From positions 1-50,768 of the forward strand of contig DAIOCN010000019.1 in NCBI GenBank assembly GCA_036747295.1: a DNA stretch of 50,768 nucleotides, in the 5' to 3' direction. Origin of the DNA: UBA4736 sp002404015 (GTDB lineage: Bacteria; Chloroflexota; Dormibacteria; Dormibacterales; Dormibacteraceae). Within the stretch, counting starts at the first letter, position 1. Each line of letters opens with the position of its first letter. Under the pieces are notes generated by a model, which saw only the letters and a list, made by a program, of their open reading frames with translations, had not been told where the DNA came from and ran no database searches. The translations under genes and the position numbers were made by a program. Positions 16,026 through 24,640 of the stretch are shown in pieces.

Positions 16026-17144
16026 CTAGGGCGTCAACCGGCCGTTGCCGGCGAGGGCCGTCACGATCAGCGCGGCCGGCACGCCCGCGGCGACCAAGAA
16101 GCGCGTGGGGGCCCGTTGCAGCGCCCAGAAGAGCGGGAAGGCGACCATCGCATAGCGGGCGAAAGAGAAAAGCGTGCCGGCCGCGAAGACGGGGCCCAGG
16201 AACCCGGCCACAACGGCCAGAGAGGCGGCGCGCCACCGCGGTTCGCGGACCAGCACCACGATCAGTGCGACGACCAGGACCAGGGCCGGCAAGCCGACCA
16301 GGAGCTCCCAGCCACCGCCCGCCGCCGGGTTCTGGAGCGTCTGGAGTGGCTGCAGCGGATGGAGATGCGGGCGACCCGCCACCTGTGCGTGCACGAAAGC
16401 AAGTGGGTCGCCGGTGACGTACCACTGGTAGACGCAGAACGACAGGATGCCCGCGACCGGCGTCAGCGCCGCCAGCCGGGCCCTGCCTGCCGGGAGCAAG
16501 GCGAGCAGCGGCAACACGAGGCCGGCGCCGGTCAGGCGCAGGAGCGAGGCGAGGAAGGCGAGCCCTCCGGCCAGCAGCGCCCGGCCCCGCCAGGCGGCCC
16601 ACAGCGCACCGGCCGCCAGCGCCAGGAACAGCCCCTCCGTGTACACCGCCGTCCAGACGAAACCGAGAGGCCACCAGGCAGCCACCCAGGCCGTACGGCG
16701 CGCCACCCGCTCGTCGAAGACCGCCCGTGTGAGACCGGTCAGGACGCCCAGCCCCGCCAGCCCGCCGGCGACGGCGAGGACGAGCGCCGCCGCCGCCGAC
16801 CCCCCCAGCAGGTGGATGAGGAGGGGCAGCAGCGGGAGGTAACCACTCTCCGGTTGGCTGGCCCAGTGCGGGTAGCCGATGTTGGCCAGGCGGAGGTAGT
16901 GGAGGCCGTCCCAGGCCAGCCAGGCCCGCCAGGCCGGCTCGAAGACGAGGGGGTCGTTGGGGCGCCCGTACGGGAACCGGACATTGACCGCCCAGGCCAC
17001 CGCGAACAGCGCCAGCCGCGAGGTCAGGAAGGGCAGCCAGGCCAGCCGCAGGGCGGCGGCGGCGGTAGCCGCGGGACTTTCGCCGGCGGCCCGGGTCACC
17101 GCCCGGGGTGTGGCCAGATGTTTGTCACGGCTGACGATCTGCAA
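16026..17144 (-). CDS. PIG-V-like mannosyltransferase family membrane protein
   Basis: 372 residues with about eight membrane helices. Family signatures of the PIG-V/GT76 type are seen: AWDGLHYLRLANIGYP, YLPLLPLLIHLL, AVYTEGLFLALAAGALWAA, FLASLLRLTGAGLVLPLLAL and FVYQWYVTGDPLAF-like (SFCVYQWYVTGDPLAF). The fold is GT-C, using lipid-linked sugar donors. Bacterial members are of uncertain acceptor. It starts with TTG or a later GTG; the ribosome site is poor in either case. It is the first gene of the two-gene glycosyltransferase operon. Confidence 0.75.
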   Translation of the reverse strand: MQIVSRDKHLATPRAVTRAAGESPAATAAAALRLAWLPFLTSRLALFAVAWAVNVRFPYGRPNDPLVFEPAWRAWLAWDGLHYLRLANIGYPHWASQPESGYLPLLPLLIHLLGGSAAAALVLAVAGGLAGLGVLTGLTRAVFDERVARRTAWVAAWWPLGFVWTAVYTEGLFLALAAGALWAAWRGRALLAGGLAFLASLLRLTGAGLVLPLLALLPAGRARLAALTPVAGILSFCVYQWYVTGDPLAFVHAQVAGRPHLHPLQPLQTLQNPAAGGGWELLVGLPALVLVVALIVVLVREPRWRAASLAVVAGFLGPVFAAGTLFSFARYAMVAFPLFWALQRAPTRFLVAAGVPAALIVTALAGNGRLTP

Positions 17145-17296
17145 GGTGGCGGGCCATTACAGTATAGCGGCGGTATCAGGTAGGAACCATGGCCCCGGAG
17201 CGACTGGCCTCGTAAGGTCGCTGAAAAGCGGCAAGTCTTTACCACTCCGCCACGCGAGGGGTTGTGGCCTGGCGCCAACGTGCGGGGCGGTTCCAA

Positions 17297-18451
17297 ATGA
17301 CCTCCATGGCCCGGAGACCCAGGTCCCTCACGTCCCAGCTCAAGCTTCTGGCGTGCGTCGTGGTGATCGTCTCCGTGGCCGCCGGGGGCGCCCAGCTGAT
17401 GGCCAATAAGCGGGCGAAGGCCAACGTGGTGTACGGCCCGGTCCAGGTCGGCACCAGCTTCAGCCCCCGCAAGGCGGCCTACCTGGGGCTGGACTGGCAG
17501 GCCGCCTACACCGAGCTGCTGGGCATGCATTTCAAGGTCATCCGGCTGCCCGCCTACTGGAACGAGGTGGACGACACCGGCTACGCGCAGCTGGACTGGA
17601 TGATGGCCGAGTCCGCCAAGGCCGGCCAGCCGGTGGTGCTCACGGTCGGAATGAAGTCGCTCGGCTGGCCCGAGTTCTACGTCCCAGACGCCCTCCAGCC
17701 GGCGGCCGGCGCCGCCGACGGCAGCGACATCACCATCGATCCCGACCTGCGATCGGCGGCCCTCGTGTTCGTCGAAGACGTGGTCGCGCGCTATCGCTCG
17801 AACCCCCAGCTGGTGGCCTGGCAGGTCGAGAACGAGCCCTTCAATCGGGCCGGTCCCCAGAAGTGGTGGCTGGGCCAGGCGTTCGTCAGCCAGGAGATCA
17901 ACGCCGTGAAGGCCCTGGATCCGAAGCCGGTGATCGTCACCGTCTTCAGCCATTTCAACCGCGGCCTGGACGCCGCCTCGAGCCGCCAGGGCTTCGACCT
18001 GCGCCAGATGCTGGGATTCGAGGTGGACACGGCCGAGACGGACTCGCTCTCGGTCCTGGGTCCCGGCGACATCCTGGGCATGGACGTGTACACGCGCATC
18101 GGCTACCGCTTCCTCGGCCGGGACACTGTCAGCACGGCCAACGACGACTGGGACCAGCATGTCGCGCGCTGGCGGTTGAACGCCCAACGGCAGGGCGTGC
18201 GGGCCTGGGCGACCGAGGCCCAGGCTGAGCCCTGGGAAGCCGACAAGGTCTCCTACACCGCACCCAAAAGCTTCGGGCCCCAGAACATCAAGCCGACGTT
18301 CACCGGCCTCAAGGAGGCCGGCTATTCGACCGTCCTGCTCTGGGGCGCCGAGTACTGGCTCTGGCAGGACCATGTCAACGGCGACCCGCGCTGGCTGCAG
18401 GCCGTCCGCGACATCCTGATCCAGGAGTCCCGGGCGCCCGCGGTCAGCTGA
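17297..18451 (+). CDS. membrane-anchored glycoside hydrolase, GH5-like (beta/alpha)8
   Basis: 384 residues from the ATG at 17297; a GTG at 17264 would add eleven. An N-terminal anchor helix (LKLLACVVVIVSVAAGGAQLMA) is followed by a TIM-barrel glycosidase. GTSFSPRKAAYLGLDWQAAYTELLGMHFKVIRLPAYWNEV opens the barrel. The acid/base glutamate lies in LVAWQVENEPFN and the likely nucleophile in VRAWATEAQAEPW. LWGAEYWLWQ closes it. The arrangement fits clan GH-A (cellulase/mannanase-like), but the exact family and substrate are uncertain. It lies divergent to the glycosyltransferase operon, so surface polysaccharide turnover is possible. Confidence 0.75.
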   Translation: MTSMARRPRSLTSQLKLLACVVVIVSVAAGGAQLMANKRAKANVVYGPVQVGTSFSPRKAAYLGLDWQAAYTELLGMHFKVIRLPAYWNEVDDTGYAQLDWMMAESAKAGQPVVLTVGMKSLGWPEFYVPDALQPAAGAADGSDITIDPDLRSAALVFVEDVVARYRSNPQLVAWQVENEPFNRAGPQKWWLGQAFVSQEINAVKALDPKPVIVTVFSHFNRGLDAASSRQGFDLRQMLGFEVDTAETDSLSVLGPGDILGMDVYTRIGYRFLGRDTVSTANDDWDQHVARWRLNAQRQGVRAWATEAQAEPWEADKVSYTAPKSFGPQNIKPTFTGLKEAGYSTVLLWGAEYWLWQDHVNGDPRWLQAVRDILIQESRAPAVS

Positions 18452-18593
18452 GGAGCCGGACCGACGCAGATCCTGGGGCCTCAGGCTGGTCCGGGATCAA
18501 GCGGTCCGAGGAACTCCTAAGGCAGCAGGTCGCGACCACGGCGGCCATCCCCGGACGTGGTTCGATCATGTGCGCCCCTAGACTTGGGTCGCG

Positions 18594-19535
18594 ATGGCTT
18601 TGGCGCTGTTCATCGACGTTGGCCGCTCGCTCGACGAGGCGGTCAAGCGCGTCCAGCTGGCCGAGAAGCTGGGCTACGACGAGGTCTGGCAGAGCCAGCT
18701 GCCGTACACCCGCGACACGACCGTCGTCATGAGCGCGTACGCGGTCGCCACCACCAGGGTTGGCCTGGGAACCGGCGTCCTACCCATCTACACACGCCAC
18801 CCGACCGCGATGGCGCAGATGGCGGCCACGCTCGACGAGCTCTCGGGCGGCCGCTTCCGGCTCGGCATTGGGGTCAGCCACCGGGCCACGGTCGAAGGCA
18901 TGTGGGGCCTGAAGCTGGAACGGCCGGTCGAGGCGATGGCTGAATACCTGGAGATCGTCACCTCGCTGATCCGCTCCGGGTCGGCGAGCGTCGAAGGCAA
19001 GTTCTTCACCGCCCGGGCGAACTACACCACTCCCCGCCGCGAGGACATGCCGATCATGATCTCGGCGCTCAACCCCAGGATGCTGGAGCTGGCGGGTGAA
19101 AAGGCCGACGGCGTGGTGCTCTGGATGTGCTCGCCTGCCTATGTCGAGAAGGAGGTCGTACCCAGGGTCAAGGCCGGCCGCGAGAAGGCCGGCAAGTCAC
19201 TCGAGGGCTTCGCCATCGTGGCCTCCGTCCCGGCCAGCCTGACCAGCAACCCGGCCGGGGGTCGCGACGTCTTCCGCCGCAGCGTCCAGATGTACGCCAG
19301 CCTGCCGTTCTACCGGAAGATGATGGACGCCAGCGGGTTTGCCGCCGAGCTGGAGCGAGGCGAGATCAGCGACGCCATGGTCGACGAGCTGGCCGGCATC
19401 GGCGACGCGAACGCCATCCGCGAGGCGGTCCGCCGCTACCGGGACGCGGGCGCCACCGTGGTCGGGCCGGGGCCGTTCTCCGGACACGAGGGCGCGGCCG
19501 GCTTTGAGGCCACCTTGGAAGCGGCTCGGGGTTGA
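18594..19535 (+). CDS. LLM-class flavin/F420-dependent oxidoreductase
   Basis: A 313-residue luciferase-like monooxygenase-fold protein. The barrel start (SLDEAVKRVQLAEKLGYDEVWQSQLPY), VGLGTGVLPIYTRHPTAMAQMAATLDELSGGRFRLGIGVSH and MPIMISALNPRMLELAGEKADGVVLW are all typical. The combination resembles F420-dependent reductases such as methylene-H4MPT reductase-like proteins of actinobacteria, though FMN is not excluded. No F420 synthesis gene is in the window. Substrate unknown. Single gene with a 142-bp upstream intergenic region. Confidence 0.85.
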   Translation: MALALFIDVGRSLDEAVKRVQLAEKLGYDEVWQSQLPYTRDTTVVMSAYAVATTRVGLGTGVLPIYTRHPTAMAQMAATLDELSGGRFRLGIGVSHRATVEGMWGLKLERPVEAMAEYLEIVTSLIRSGSASVEGKFFTARANYTTPRREDMPIMISALNPRMLELAGEKADGVVLWMCSPAYVEKEVVPRVKAGREKAGKSLEGFAIVASVPASLTSNPAGGRDVFRRSVQMYASLPFYRKMMDASGFAAELERGEISDAMVDELAGIGDANAIREAVRRYRDAGATVVGPGPFSGHEGAAGFEATLEAARG

Positions 19536-19539
19536 GGCT

Positions 19540-19824
19540 CTAAAGGTTAGAAGCCGCGTCGGCCAGCAGGTCCCGGGCCCGCTGGAAGTCGCGCCGCACC
19601 ATCGCATCCTCGCTGCGTTCGAGGGCTTCCACGACCGGCCGCCAGCGGTCCTCGTCGGCCTCGTTGAGGGCCGACTTGACCTGGCCGACGGTCTGGGTGG
19701 CGAACAGCAGGCCGCCCCCTGGGTTGTCGACGATCTGGCCGGCCAGCTCGAGCTGCTCCCGGGCCCAAGCCAGGATGTCGAGCCCGCCGAACGGGACAGG
19801 GCCCTTGGGCCCCAGGACCTGCAC
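19540..19824 (-). CDS. small hypothetical protein
   Basis: 94 residues: MQVLGPKGPVPFGGLDILAWAREQLELAGQIV..., then a helical half ending RDFQRARDLLADAASNL. Soluble, alpha-helical, no recognised family. It ends four bases after the stop of the LLM gene on the opposite strand, so the two converge. Codon pattern and start (ATG) look genuine. Confidence 0.55.
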   Translation of the reverse strand: MQVLGPKGPVPFGGLDILAWAREQLELAGQIVDNPGGGLLFATQTVGQVKSALNEADEDRWRPVVEALERSEDAMVRRDFQRARDLLADAASNL

Positions 19825-19854
19825 GACAGCTAATGGTATCGAGGCCGCCCAGCC

Positions 19855-20334
19855 TCACGAGTCGGCCAGGGAGCTCAGGGCGTCCCCCGCCAGCCGGTAC
19901 ACGGTCCAGCCCGCGTTCGGCCGCGCGCCCAGCGATTCGTAGAAGCGGATCGCGCTCTCGTTCCAGTCCAGCACCGCCCATTCGAAGCGCCCGCAGCCCC
20001 GGTCCACCGCCAGCCGAGCCAGGTGACGCAGCAGTGCTTTACCCAACCCGGAGCCCCGATGCTCGGGCCGGACGAAGAGGTCCTCGAGGTACAGTCCCGG
20101 CCGGCCCAGGAAGGTCGAGAACGTGTGAAAGAACAGCGCGAACCCGACCGCCTCGCCGGCTTCCTCGGCGATGACGGCCTCGCAGTAGGCGTGATCGCCG
20201 AACATCCAGCGGGCCAGGCCCTCCTCCGTAAGGACCACCTCGTGGGAGAGCTTCTCGAAATCCGCCAGCTGGCGGATCAGGTCGGCCACGACGGCCACGT
20301 CGGCGGCGGTGGCAGCGCGGATGTTGAGGCTCAT
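19855..20334 (-). CDS. SSAT-like GNAT acetyltransferase
   Basis: A 159-residue protein closely following the spermidine/thialysine N-acetyltransferase pattern. It has IRQLADFEKLSHEVVLTEEGL, AVGFALFFHTFSTFLGRPGLYLEDLFVRPEHRGSGLGKALLRHLARLA, GCGRFEWAVLDWNESAIRFYESLGARP and WTVYRLAGDAL. The acetyl-CoA loop is RPEHRGSGLGKALL. Acceptors in this group are polyamines or lysine analogues. Its ATG overlaps the stop of the ABC permease gene (ATGA), making it the last gene of that operon, which might hint at handling of imported peptides or polyamines (inference). Confidence 0.88.
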   Translation of the reverse strand: MSLNIRAATAADVAVVADLIRQLADFEKLSHEVVLTEEGLARWMFGDHAYCEAVIAEEAGEAVGFALFFHTFSTFLGRPGLYLEDLFVRPEHRGSGLGKALLRHLARLAVDRGCGRFEWAVLDWNESAIRFYESLGARPNAGWTVYRLAGDALSSLADS

Positions 20335-21227
20335 CCCCTGGTCCGGGGGTCGAGAGCGTCCCGCAGCGCATCGCCCAGCCAGTTGAAGCCGAAAACCGCC
20401 AGGCAGATCGCCGCGCCGGGAGCCACTGTGAGCCACCAGTTGCCGTTTACCAGGAAACGCTGGCCGGCTTCGATCATGGAGCCCCAGTCGGGGGTGGGCG
20501 GCGGCACCGAGAGCCCGAGGTACGCGAGGGTCGCCTCGGCCAGGATCGCGAAGGCGGCCGAAAGCGAGACCTGGACGATCAGCGGGTTGAGCAGGTTCGG
20601 CAGCAGGTGGCGGAAGATGAGCCGCAGAGGCGAGGCGCCCAGGGCTCGGGCCGCGGTGACGAAGTCGAGCGATTTCAGCTGCAGCACCTGGGCGCGCGTG
20701 AGGCGGGCGTAGACCGGGATCTGCACGATGCCGATGGCGATCATCGCGTTCTGGAGCTTGGGCCCCAGGGCGGCGACCAGTGCGATCGCGAGGATCAGCG
20801 CGGGAAACGCCAGGATGGCGTCCACCAGCCGCATCAGCAGAAGGTCGGTCGACCCGCCCCGGTAGCCGGCCGCCACCCCGATCAGCCCGCCCACGACCAG
20901 GCCGACGCCAACCGCGACGAAGGCGACCGGGATGGAGACGCGGCCTCCCCACAGCGCCCGCGAGAGCTCGTCGCGGCCCAACTCGTCGGTTCCCAGCCAG
21001 TGGCCCGGCCCGGGCGGCAGCCGCGAGAAGTCGGGGTTGACCGCCAGCGGGTTGTGGGGCGAGATGACCGGCGCCAGCAGGGCCACGAGAGCCAACAGCA
21101 GCAGAACCGACCCGGCGACGAGGACGCGGGGATGGTTGCGCAGAGCCTGGCGCCAGCTGACCGGTCGGTAATCCTCAACCGAGAGGACGTCGCTGTCGTC
21201 CGCCTGGTAGACGGCCGCGGTGCTCAC
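20331..21227 (-). CDS. DppC-type peptide ABC transporter permease
   Basis: 298 residues. An N-terminal helix (VLVAGSVLLLLALVALLAPVI) and PHNPLAV / GPGHWLGTDELGRDELSRALWGGRVSI are the OppC/DppC N-terminal signature. The binding-protein-dependent permease (EAA) loop is seen as AARALGASPLRLIFRHLLPNLLNPLIV. Six membrane helices are expected. It pairs with the DppB-like gene just upstream (10 bases between) to form the channel. No cognate ATPase genes are in the window. Confidence 0.92.
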   Translation of the reverse strand: MSTAAVYQADDSDVLSVEDYRPVSWRQALRNHPRVLVAGSVLLLLALVALLAPVISPHNPLAVNPDFSRLPPGPGHWLGTDELGRDELSRALWGGRVSIPVAFVAVGVGLVVGGLIGVAAGYRGGSTDLLLMRLVDAILAFPALILAIALVAALGPKLQNAMIAIGIVQIPVYARLTRAQVLQLKSLDFVTAARALGASPLRLIFRHLLPNLLNPLIVQVSLSAAFAILAEATLAYLGLSVPPPTPDWGSMIEAGQRFLVNGNWWLTVAPGAAICLAVFGFNWLGDALRDALDPRTRG

Positions 21228-21237
21228 TTCGGGGACG

Positions 21238-22182
21238 TCACGAGTACGTGATCCTGGGGTCGAGGTAGGCGTAGACGAGGTCCACCACCAGGTTGGCCAG
21301 CATGTAGGAGAGGGCCGAGAGCAGGACGATCCCCTGCACGATCGTGTAGTCCTTGGAGAAGATCGAGTCCACCGCGAGCTTGCCGACGCCGGGCCAGCTG
21401 AACACGGTCTCGGTCACCAGCGCACCCTCCAGGATGGCGCCGACCTGGAGGCCGACCACGGTCACCACCGGGATCAGCGCGTTCTTGAGGGCGTGCCGGT
21501 TGACGACCCGCAGCCAGTCGGCGCCCTTGGCCCGGGCGGTCCGGATGTAGTCCTGGCGCAGGACGTCGATCATCGACGAGCGCGTGAAGCGCATGTTGAT
21601 CGCCGCCCCGGCCGTCCCCAGGGCCAGTGCGGGCATGATCAGGCGCCGGAGGTTCTGGCCGGGGTCGACGCTGAAGGCGGCGTAGCCGCTGGTCGGCAGC
21701 AGCCGGAACGCGAGCCCCAGGACCAGGATCAGCGCGATCCCGAGCACGAAGTTGGGCACTGAGACGCCGGCCACCGTGAAGGCCGAGGCGATCACGTCCA
21801 GCGCCTTGCCGCGGCGCAGGGCGGCCAGCGTCCCCAGCGGGATGGCCACGATCACGGACCAGATCAGGGCCGCCAGGCCGAGCTCCAGGGTGGCCGGGAG
21901 CCGCTCCCCGATCGCCGTCGTGACGGGCAGGTTGGTGCGCAGCGAGCGGCCCAGGTCGCCATGGACGACCCGGTTGGCGAAGACCAGGTACTGCTCCGGA
22001 AGGGGCCTGTCGAGCCCGAGCTGCTGGCGGATCTGGGCCGCCGCCTGCGGAGTGTAGGACTCGCCCAGGATGATGACGGCCGGGTCGCCGGGGGTCAGGT
22101 GGATGAGCATGAACACGGCGACGCTGACCAGAAAAGCCACGGGCACCATGAGCGCAACCCGCCGAACGATGTACTGACCCAC
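21238..22182 (-). CDS. DppB-type peptide ABC transporter permease
   Basis: 314 residues. The start MGQYIVRRVALMVPVAFLVSVAVFMLIHLTPGDP is diagnostic of DppB/OppB/NikB. GLDRPLPEQYLVFANRVVHGDLGRSL follows, and the EAA loop is YIRTARAKGADWLRVVNRHALKNALIPVV. Full length. It lies 184 bases downstream of the binding-protein gene, across a set of hairpins that may lower permease expression relative to the binding protein. Confidence 0.92.
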   Translation of the reverse strand: MGQYIVRRVALMVPVAFLVSVAVFMLIHLTPGDPAVIILGESYTPQAAAQIRQQLGLDRPLPEQYLVFANRVVHGDLGRSLRTNLPVTTAIGERLPATLELGLAALIWSVIVAIPLGTLAALRRGKALDVIASAFTVAGVSVPNFVLGIALILVLGLAFRLLPTSGYAAFSVDPGQNLRRLIMPALALGTAGAAINMRFTRSSMIDVLRQDYIRTARAKGADWLRVVNRHALKNALIPVVTVVGLQVGAILEGALVTETVFSWPGVGKLAVDSIFSKDYTIVQGIVLLSALSYMLANLVVDLVYAYLDPRITYS

Positions 22183-22209
22183 TTAAATTAAACTCCAGTG
22201 TGGCAAGAA

Positions 22210-22228
22210 GCCCTGGCTCCGCCAGGGC
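22210..22228 (-). terminator. hairpin before dppB-like gene
   Basis: GCCCTGGC and GCCAGGGC form a perfect 8-bp stem with a 3-nt loop, about 30 bases upstream of the permease start on the minus strand. The bases after it on that strand are TTCTTGCC, a poor T-tract, so partial termination or a processing site is as likely as full termination. Confidence 0.4.
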
Positions 22229-22267
22229 GTTTGGGTTGTTTCATCCAATCGCCGCAAAACACCGCAG

Positions 22268-22362
22268 TAGCCGAAGGGGGTGTCATGGGGGAAACGCCTG
22301 GTTTCCCCCATGCCTTTAGCCGAAGGGGGCGTCGTGGGGGAAACGCTCGGTTTCCCCCACGT
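22268..22362 (-). repeat. two tandem 49-bp hairpin units between binding-protein and permease genes
   Basis: Two near-identical units (from 22268 and from 22317, period 49) each hold a 12-bp stem with a 5-nt loop: 22284-22312 and 22333-22361. The stems are CATGGGGGAAAC with GTTTCCCCCATG, and CGTGGGGGAAAC with GTTTCCCCCACG. They differ by a compensated pair (A-T to G-C), which supports selection for structure. The position just downstream of the binding-protein stop suggests an mRNA stabiliser or attenuator. Confidence 0.75.
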
Positions 22363-22366
22363 GGCG

Positions 22367-23896
22367 TCAGCCTAACCAAACCTCGCCGAAACGGTTGATG
22401 GTGTCGGGGAACAGCGTGAAGTTGTGGACCTTGGTGCTGCTGATCCATTGCGCGGTGGGGTGGTAGGTGAACATGTAGGCGCCGTCCTGGACCAGCGCCT
22501 TCTGGGCGTCGTCGTACAGCTGCTTGCGCTTGGCCTGGTCCGTGGTCGCCCGGGCCTGCTCCAGGTCGGTGTCGACCTGCGCGTTGGAGTACTGGCCGTC
22601 GTTGAAAGAGCCGCCGGTGTGGAACCAGGCGAACATGTTCCCGTCGGGGTCGATCCGGCCGCTCCAGCCGGAGAGCGCGGCCTGGAACTGGTGGGCGCGG
22701 GTCTCCGTGGTCAGCTTGCCGAAGTCCTCGGGCGAAAGAGTGACCGTGATCCCGGCCTTGGCGAGTTGGGCCTGGATCAGCTGGCCGCCCTGAATGGCGT
22801 CCTGGGTGTTGCCCGTCTTGAGCGTGAACGAGAAGCCGGTGGCGGTTGACTTGGCCTTGGCGGCGTCCGCCTGGTCGTAGATCTTCTCGCTGGGATCAGC
22901 CGCCCAGCTGCTGGGCGGGATCGGGCCGTGGGACACCACCCCCACGTTGAACTGCACGTTCTTCAGGTACTGTGCGCGGTCCAGCGCCAGCGCCACCGCC
23001 TTGCGCTTGGCGGCGTCGTTGAACGGCTCGGCGCCGCTGTTGACCTCGAAGCCCTGGAAGCCCAGCGCAGGGACGTCCTTGTAGACGAGCGAGGAGTCCG
23101 CCTTGATCGCCTCCACGTCCTTGGCGGCGATGCCGCGCGCGAAGTCGAGGTCGTTGGTCTTCAGCCCGGCCAGCATGGCGTCGAGGTTGATCATCGGCCT
23201 GTAGGTGAGCTGGTCCAGGTAGGGCAGCTGCTTGCCGCTGCTGTCCCGCTTCCAGTAGTTCGGGTTCCTCTTCAGGGTCAGGTGGTCGTCGCGCTTCCAC
23301 TCGACGAACTGGAAGGGCCCGGTCCCGGCGTTGATCGGGCTGACCGTGAAGCCGGCGCCGCCGGCCTTGACAGCGGTCGGCGAGAGCATCATCCCAGCCC
23401 GGTCCACCAGCTGAGCCAGCAGCGTGGCGTCGGGCTTCTTCAGGTGGAACACCGCGGTCTGGGGGTCCTTGACCTCGACCGAGTCCACGCTGGCCAGCTC
23501 GCTCTTGCGCAGCGACTTGGGGTCGGTCAGGTAGCGGTCGATGTTGAACTTGACCGCATCAGCGCTGAAGTCGGTGCCGTCCTGGAACTTGACGCCCTTG
23601 CGCAGGGTGAAGGTGAGGGTCGTCGGGTCGCTGTACTTCCAGTCGGTCGCCAGCGACGGGACGAACTTCAGGCCGGGGTCGATCGCGACCAGCGAGTCGT
23701 ACATGTTGGAGTAGATCTCTCGTTCAACGACCAGGCCCGAGTTGTTGGGGTCGAGCGTCACGATCTCGCTCTCCTGGGCGACGCGCAGCGTGCCCCCGGT
23801 CTTGACCGTCGCGCTGCTCCCGCTCGACCCGCTGTTGCCGCCGCCGCAGGCGCTCAGGACCAGCACCAAAAGGACGCCGAACACAAGTCTCTTCAT
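22367..23896 (-). CDS. peptide/solute ABC transporter binding lipoprotein (SBP family 5)
   Basis: 509 residues from the ATG at 23896, preceded by GGGAG at six bases; a TTG two codons earlier is less likely. The lipoprotein signal LVFGVLLVLVLSAC is followed by a Gly/Ser linker. The DppA/OppA family-5 domain shows GGTLRVAQESEIVTLDPNNSG, LATDWKYSDPTTLTFTLRKGVKFQDGTDFSADAVKFNIDRYL and TGPFQFVEWKRDDHLTLKRNPNYW. It captures peptides, opines, nickel or similar solutes outside the cell for the two permeases downstream. The ligand cannot be read from sequence. Confidence 0.93.
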   Translation of the reverse strand: MKRLVFGVLLVLVLSACGGGNSGSSGSSATVKTGGTLRVAQESEIVTLDPNNSGLVVEREIYSNMYDSLVAIDPGLKFVPSLATDWKYSDPTTLTFTLRKGVKFQDGTDFSADAVKFNIDRYLTDPKSLRKSELASVDSVEVKDPQTAVFHLKKPDATLLAQLVDRAGMMLSPTAVKAGGAGFTVSPINAGTGPFQFVEWKRDDHLTLKRNPNYWKRDSSGKQLPYLDQLTYRPMINLDAMLAGLKTNDLDFARGIAAKDVEAIKADSSLVYKDVPALGFQGFEVNSGAEPFNDAAKRKAVALALDRAQYLKNVQFNVGVVSHGPIPPSSWAADPSEKIYDQADAAKAKSTATGFSFTLKTGNTQDAIQGGQLIQAQLAKAGITVTLSPEDFGKLTTETRAHQFQAALSGWSGRIDPDGNMFAWFHTGGSFNDGQYSNAQVDTDLEQARATTDQAKRKQLYDDAQKALVQDGAYMFTYHPTAQWISSTKVHNFTLFPDTINRFGEVWLG

Positions 23897-23960
23897 CTGC
23901 AACTCCCTCTCCTCTAAGTGTTGATCCCGCGACTATTGAAGCGGGCGGATCGCTGTTCGT

Positions 23961-24404
23961 CTAACCCTGAACTGGACGGCGCGCCTCGCCCCGTTCGGCG
24001 AGCGGTATCACGAGCCGCATGGCGGCGAGCGTGTCGGAGAAGCTGGCGATCTTGTTGTCTACGAGTCCGGTTGCCTTCCCGGCGTCGATGATGTCCGTCT
24101 CAAGGACCACCCGGGACCGCCCCTTCTCGCGGAGCACCCAGATGGCGCCGTTGTCCTTGAGGGCGTCGCGCAGGTCCGGGAGGTCGAAGAGGTCGGCGAC
24201 GTGGCGGACCAGGTGGAAGACCAGGTCCGAGTCGGGGCGCAGCTCCGTCGAGACGTCGTCTGTCACCTCGCTCAGCAGCTTTCGGAACCAGGGGTCGTCG
24301 AAGGCAACCAGGCTGACACGGGCGCCGGCCTTGACGCCGAGCTTCTGCAGGAGCGGGCGGTCGTTCTCCGACGACGACCCGCCCAGCTCACGCGGGCGGG
24401 CCAT
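23961..24404 (-). CDS. DUF3052-family protein
   Basis: 147 residues. The core (KLGVKAGARVSLVAFDDPWFRKLLSEV, DLVFHLVRHVADLFDLPDLRDALKDNGAIWVLREKG, ETDIIDAGKATGLVDNKIASFSDTLAAMRLVIP) matches the DUF3052 family common in actinobacteria and relatives. Function is unknown. Its ATG lies inside the end of the upstream small membrane-protein gene (17-base overlap), so it belongs to a three-gene leftward operon. Confidence 0.8.
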   Translation of the reverse strand: MARPRELGGSSSENDRPLLQKLGVKAGARVSLVAFDDPWFRKLLSEVTDDVSTELRPDSDLVFHLVRHVADLFDLPDLRDALKDNGAIWVLREKGRSRVVLETDIIDAGKATGLVDNKIASFSDTLAAMRLVIPLAERGEARRPVQG

Positions 24405-24624
24405 CCGGATCCTCAGCGCCGCGCACGGCCGAGAAGACGATCACACCCAGAAGCCAGCCGGCGTAGGCGCCGGCGGCGCCGAATAAGATCGTGATGACAG
24501 CCAGGGCGGCGCCGGAGTCCCCGAACAGCCGCCGGTACAGGATCAGGCCGAGCAGCAGGAGGGCGGCGAAACCCAGGACGCCGGCCGCGACGCCGGCGAC
24601 CGTGGCGCCGAGCCGGCTCCTCAG
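24388..24624 (-). CDS. small two-helix membrane protein (CTG start)
   Basis: 78 codons on the minus strand with two clear helices: ATVAGVAAGVLGFAALLLLGLILY and AALAVITILFGAAGAYAGWLLGVIVFSAV. No ATG, GTG or TTG exists in frame between the preceding gene's TAG and the first helix. A CTG at 24624, seven bases after GGAG, is the only reasonable start. The reading frame, hydrophobic pattern and overlap with DUF3052 support a real gene. Function unknown; it is short and easily missed by gene callers. Confidence 0.6.
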   Translation of the reverse strand: MRSRLGATVAGVAAGVLGFAALLLLGLILYRRLFGDSGAALAVITILFGAAGAYAGWLLGVIVFSAVRGAEDPDGPPA

Positions 24625-24640
24625 GACGCCGCTCCGCGGG

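Noticed and set aside
15636..17183. 515-codon plus-strand frame opposite the glycosyltransferase genes
   Set aside because: It is rich in Arg, Gln, Gly and Glu with no domain, typical of the antisense frame of GC-rich membrane-protein genes.
17214..17262. tRNA-Leu-like 5' half on the minus strand (GTGGCGGAGTGGTAAAGACTTG)
   Set aside because: The D-arm stem does not close, the anticodon stem has a 4-base loop, and no T-arm with an acceptor follows, so it is not a tRNA.
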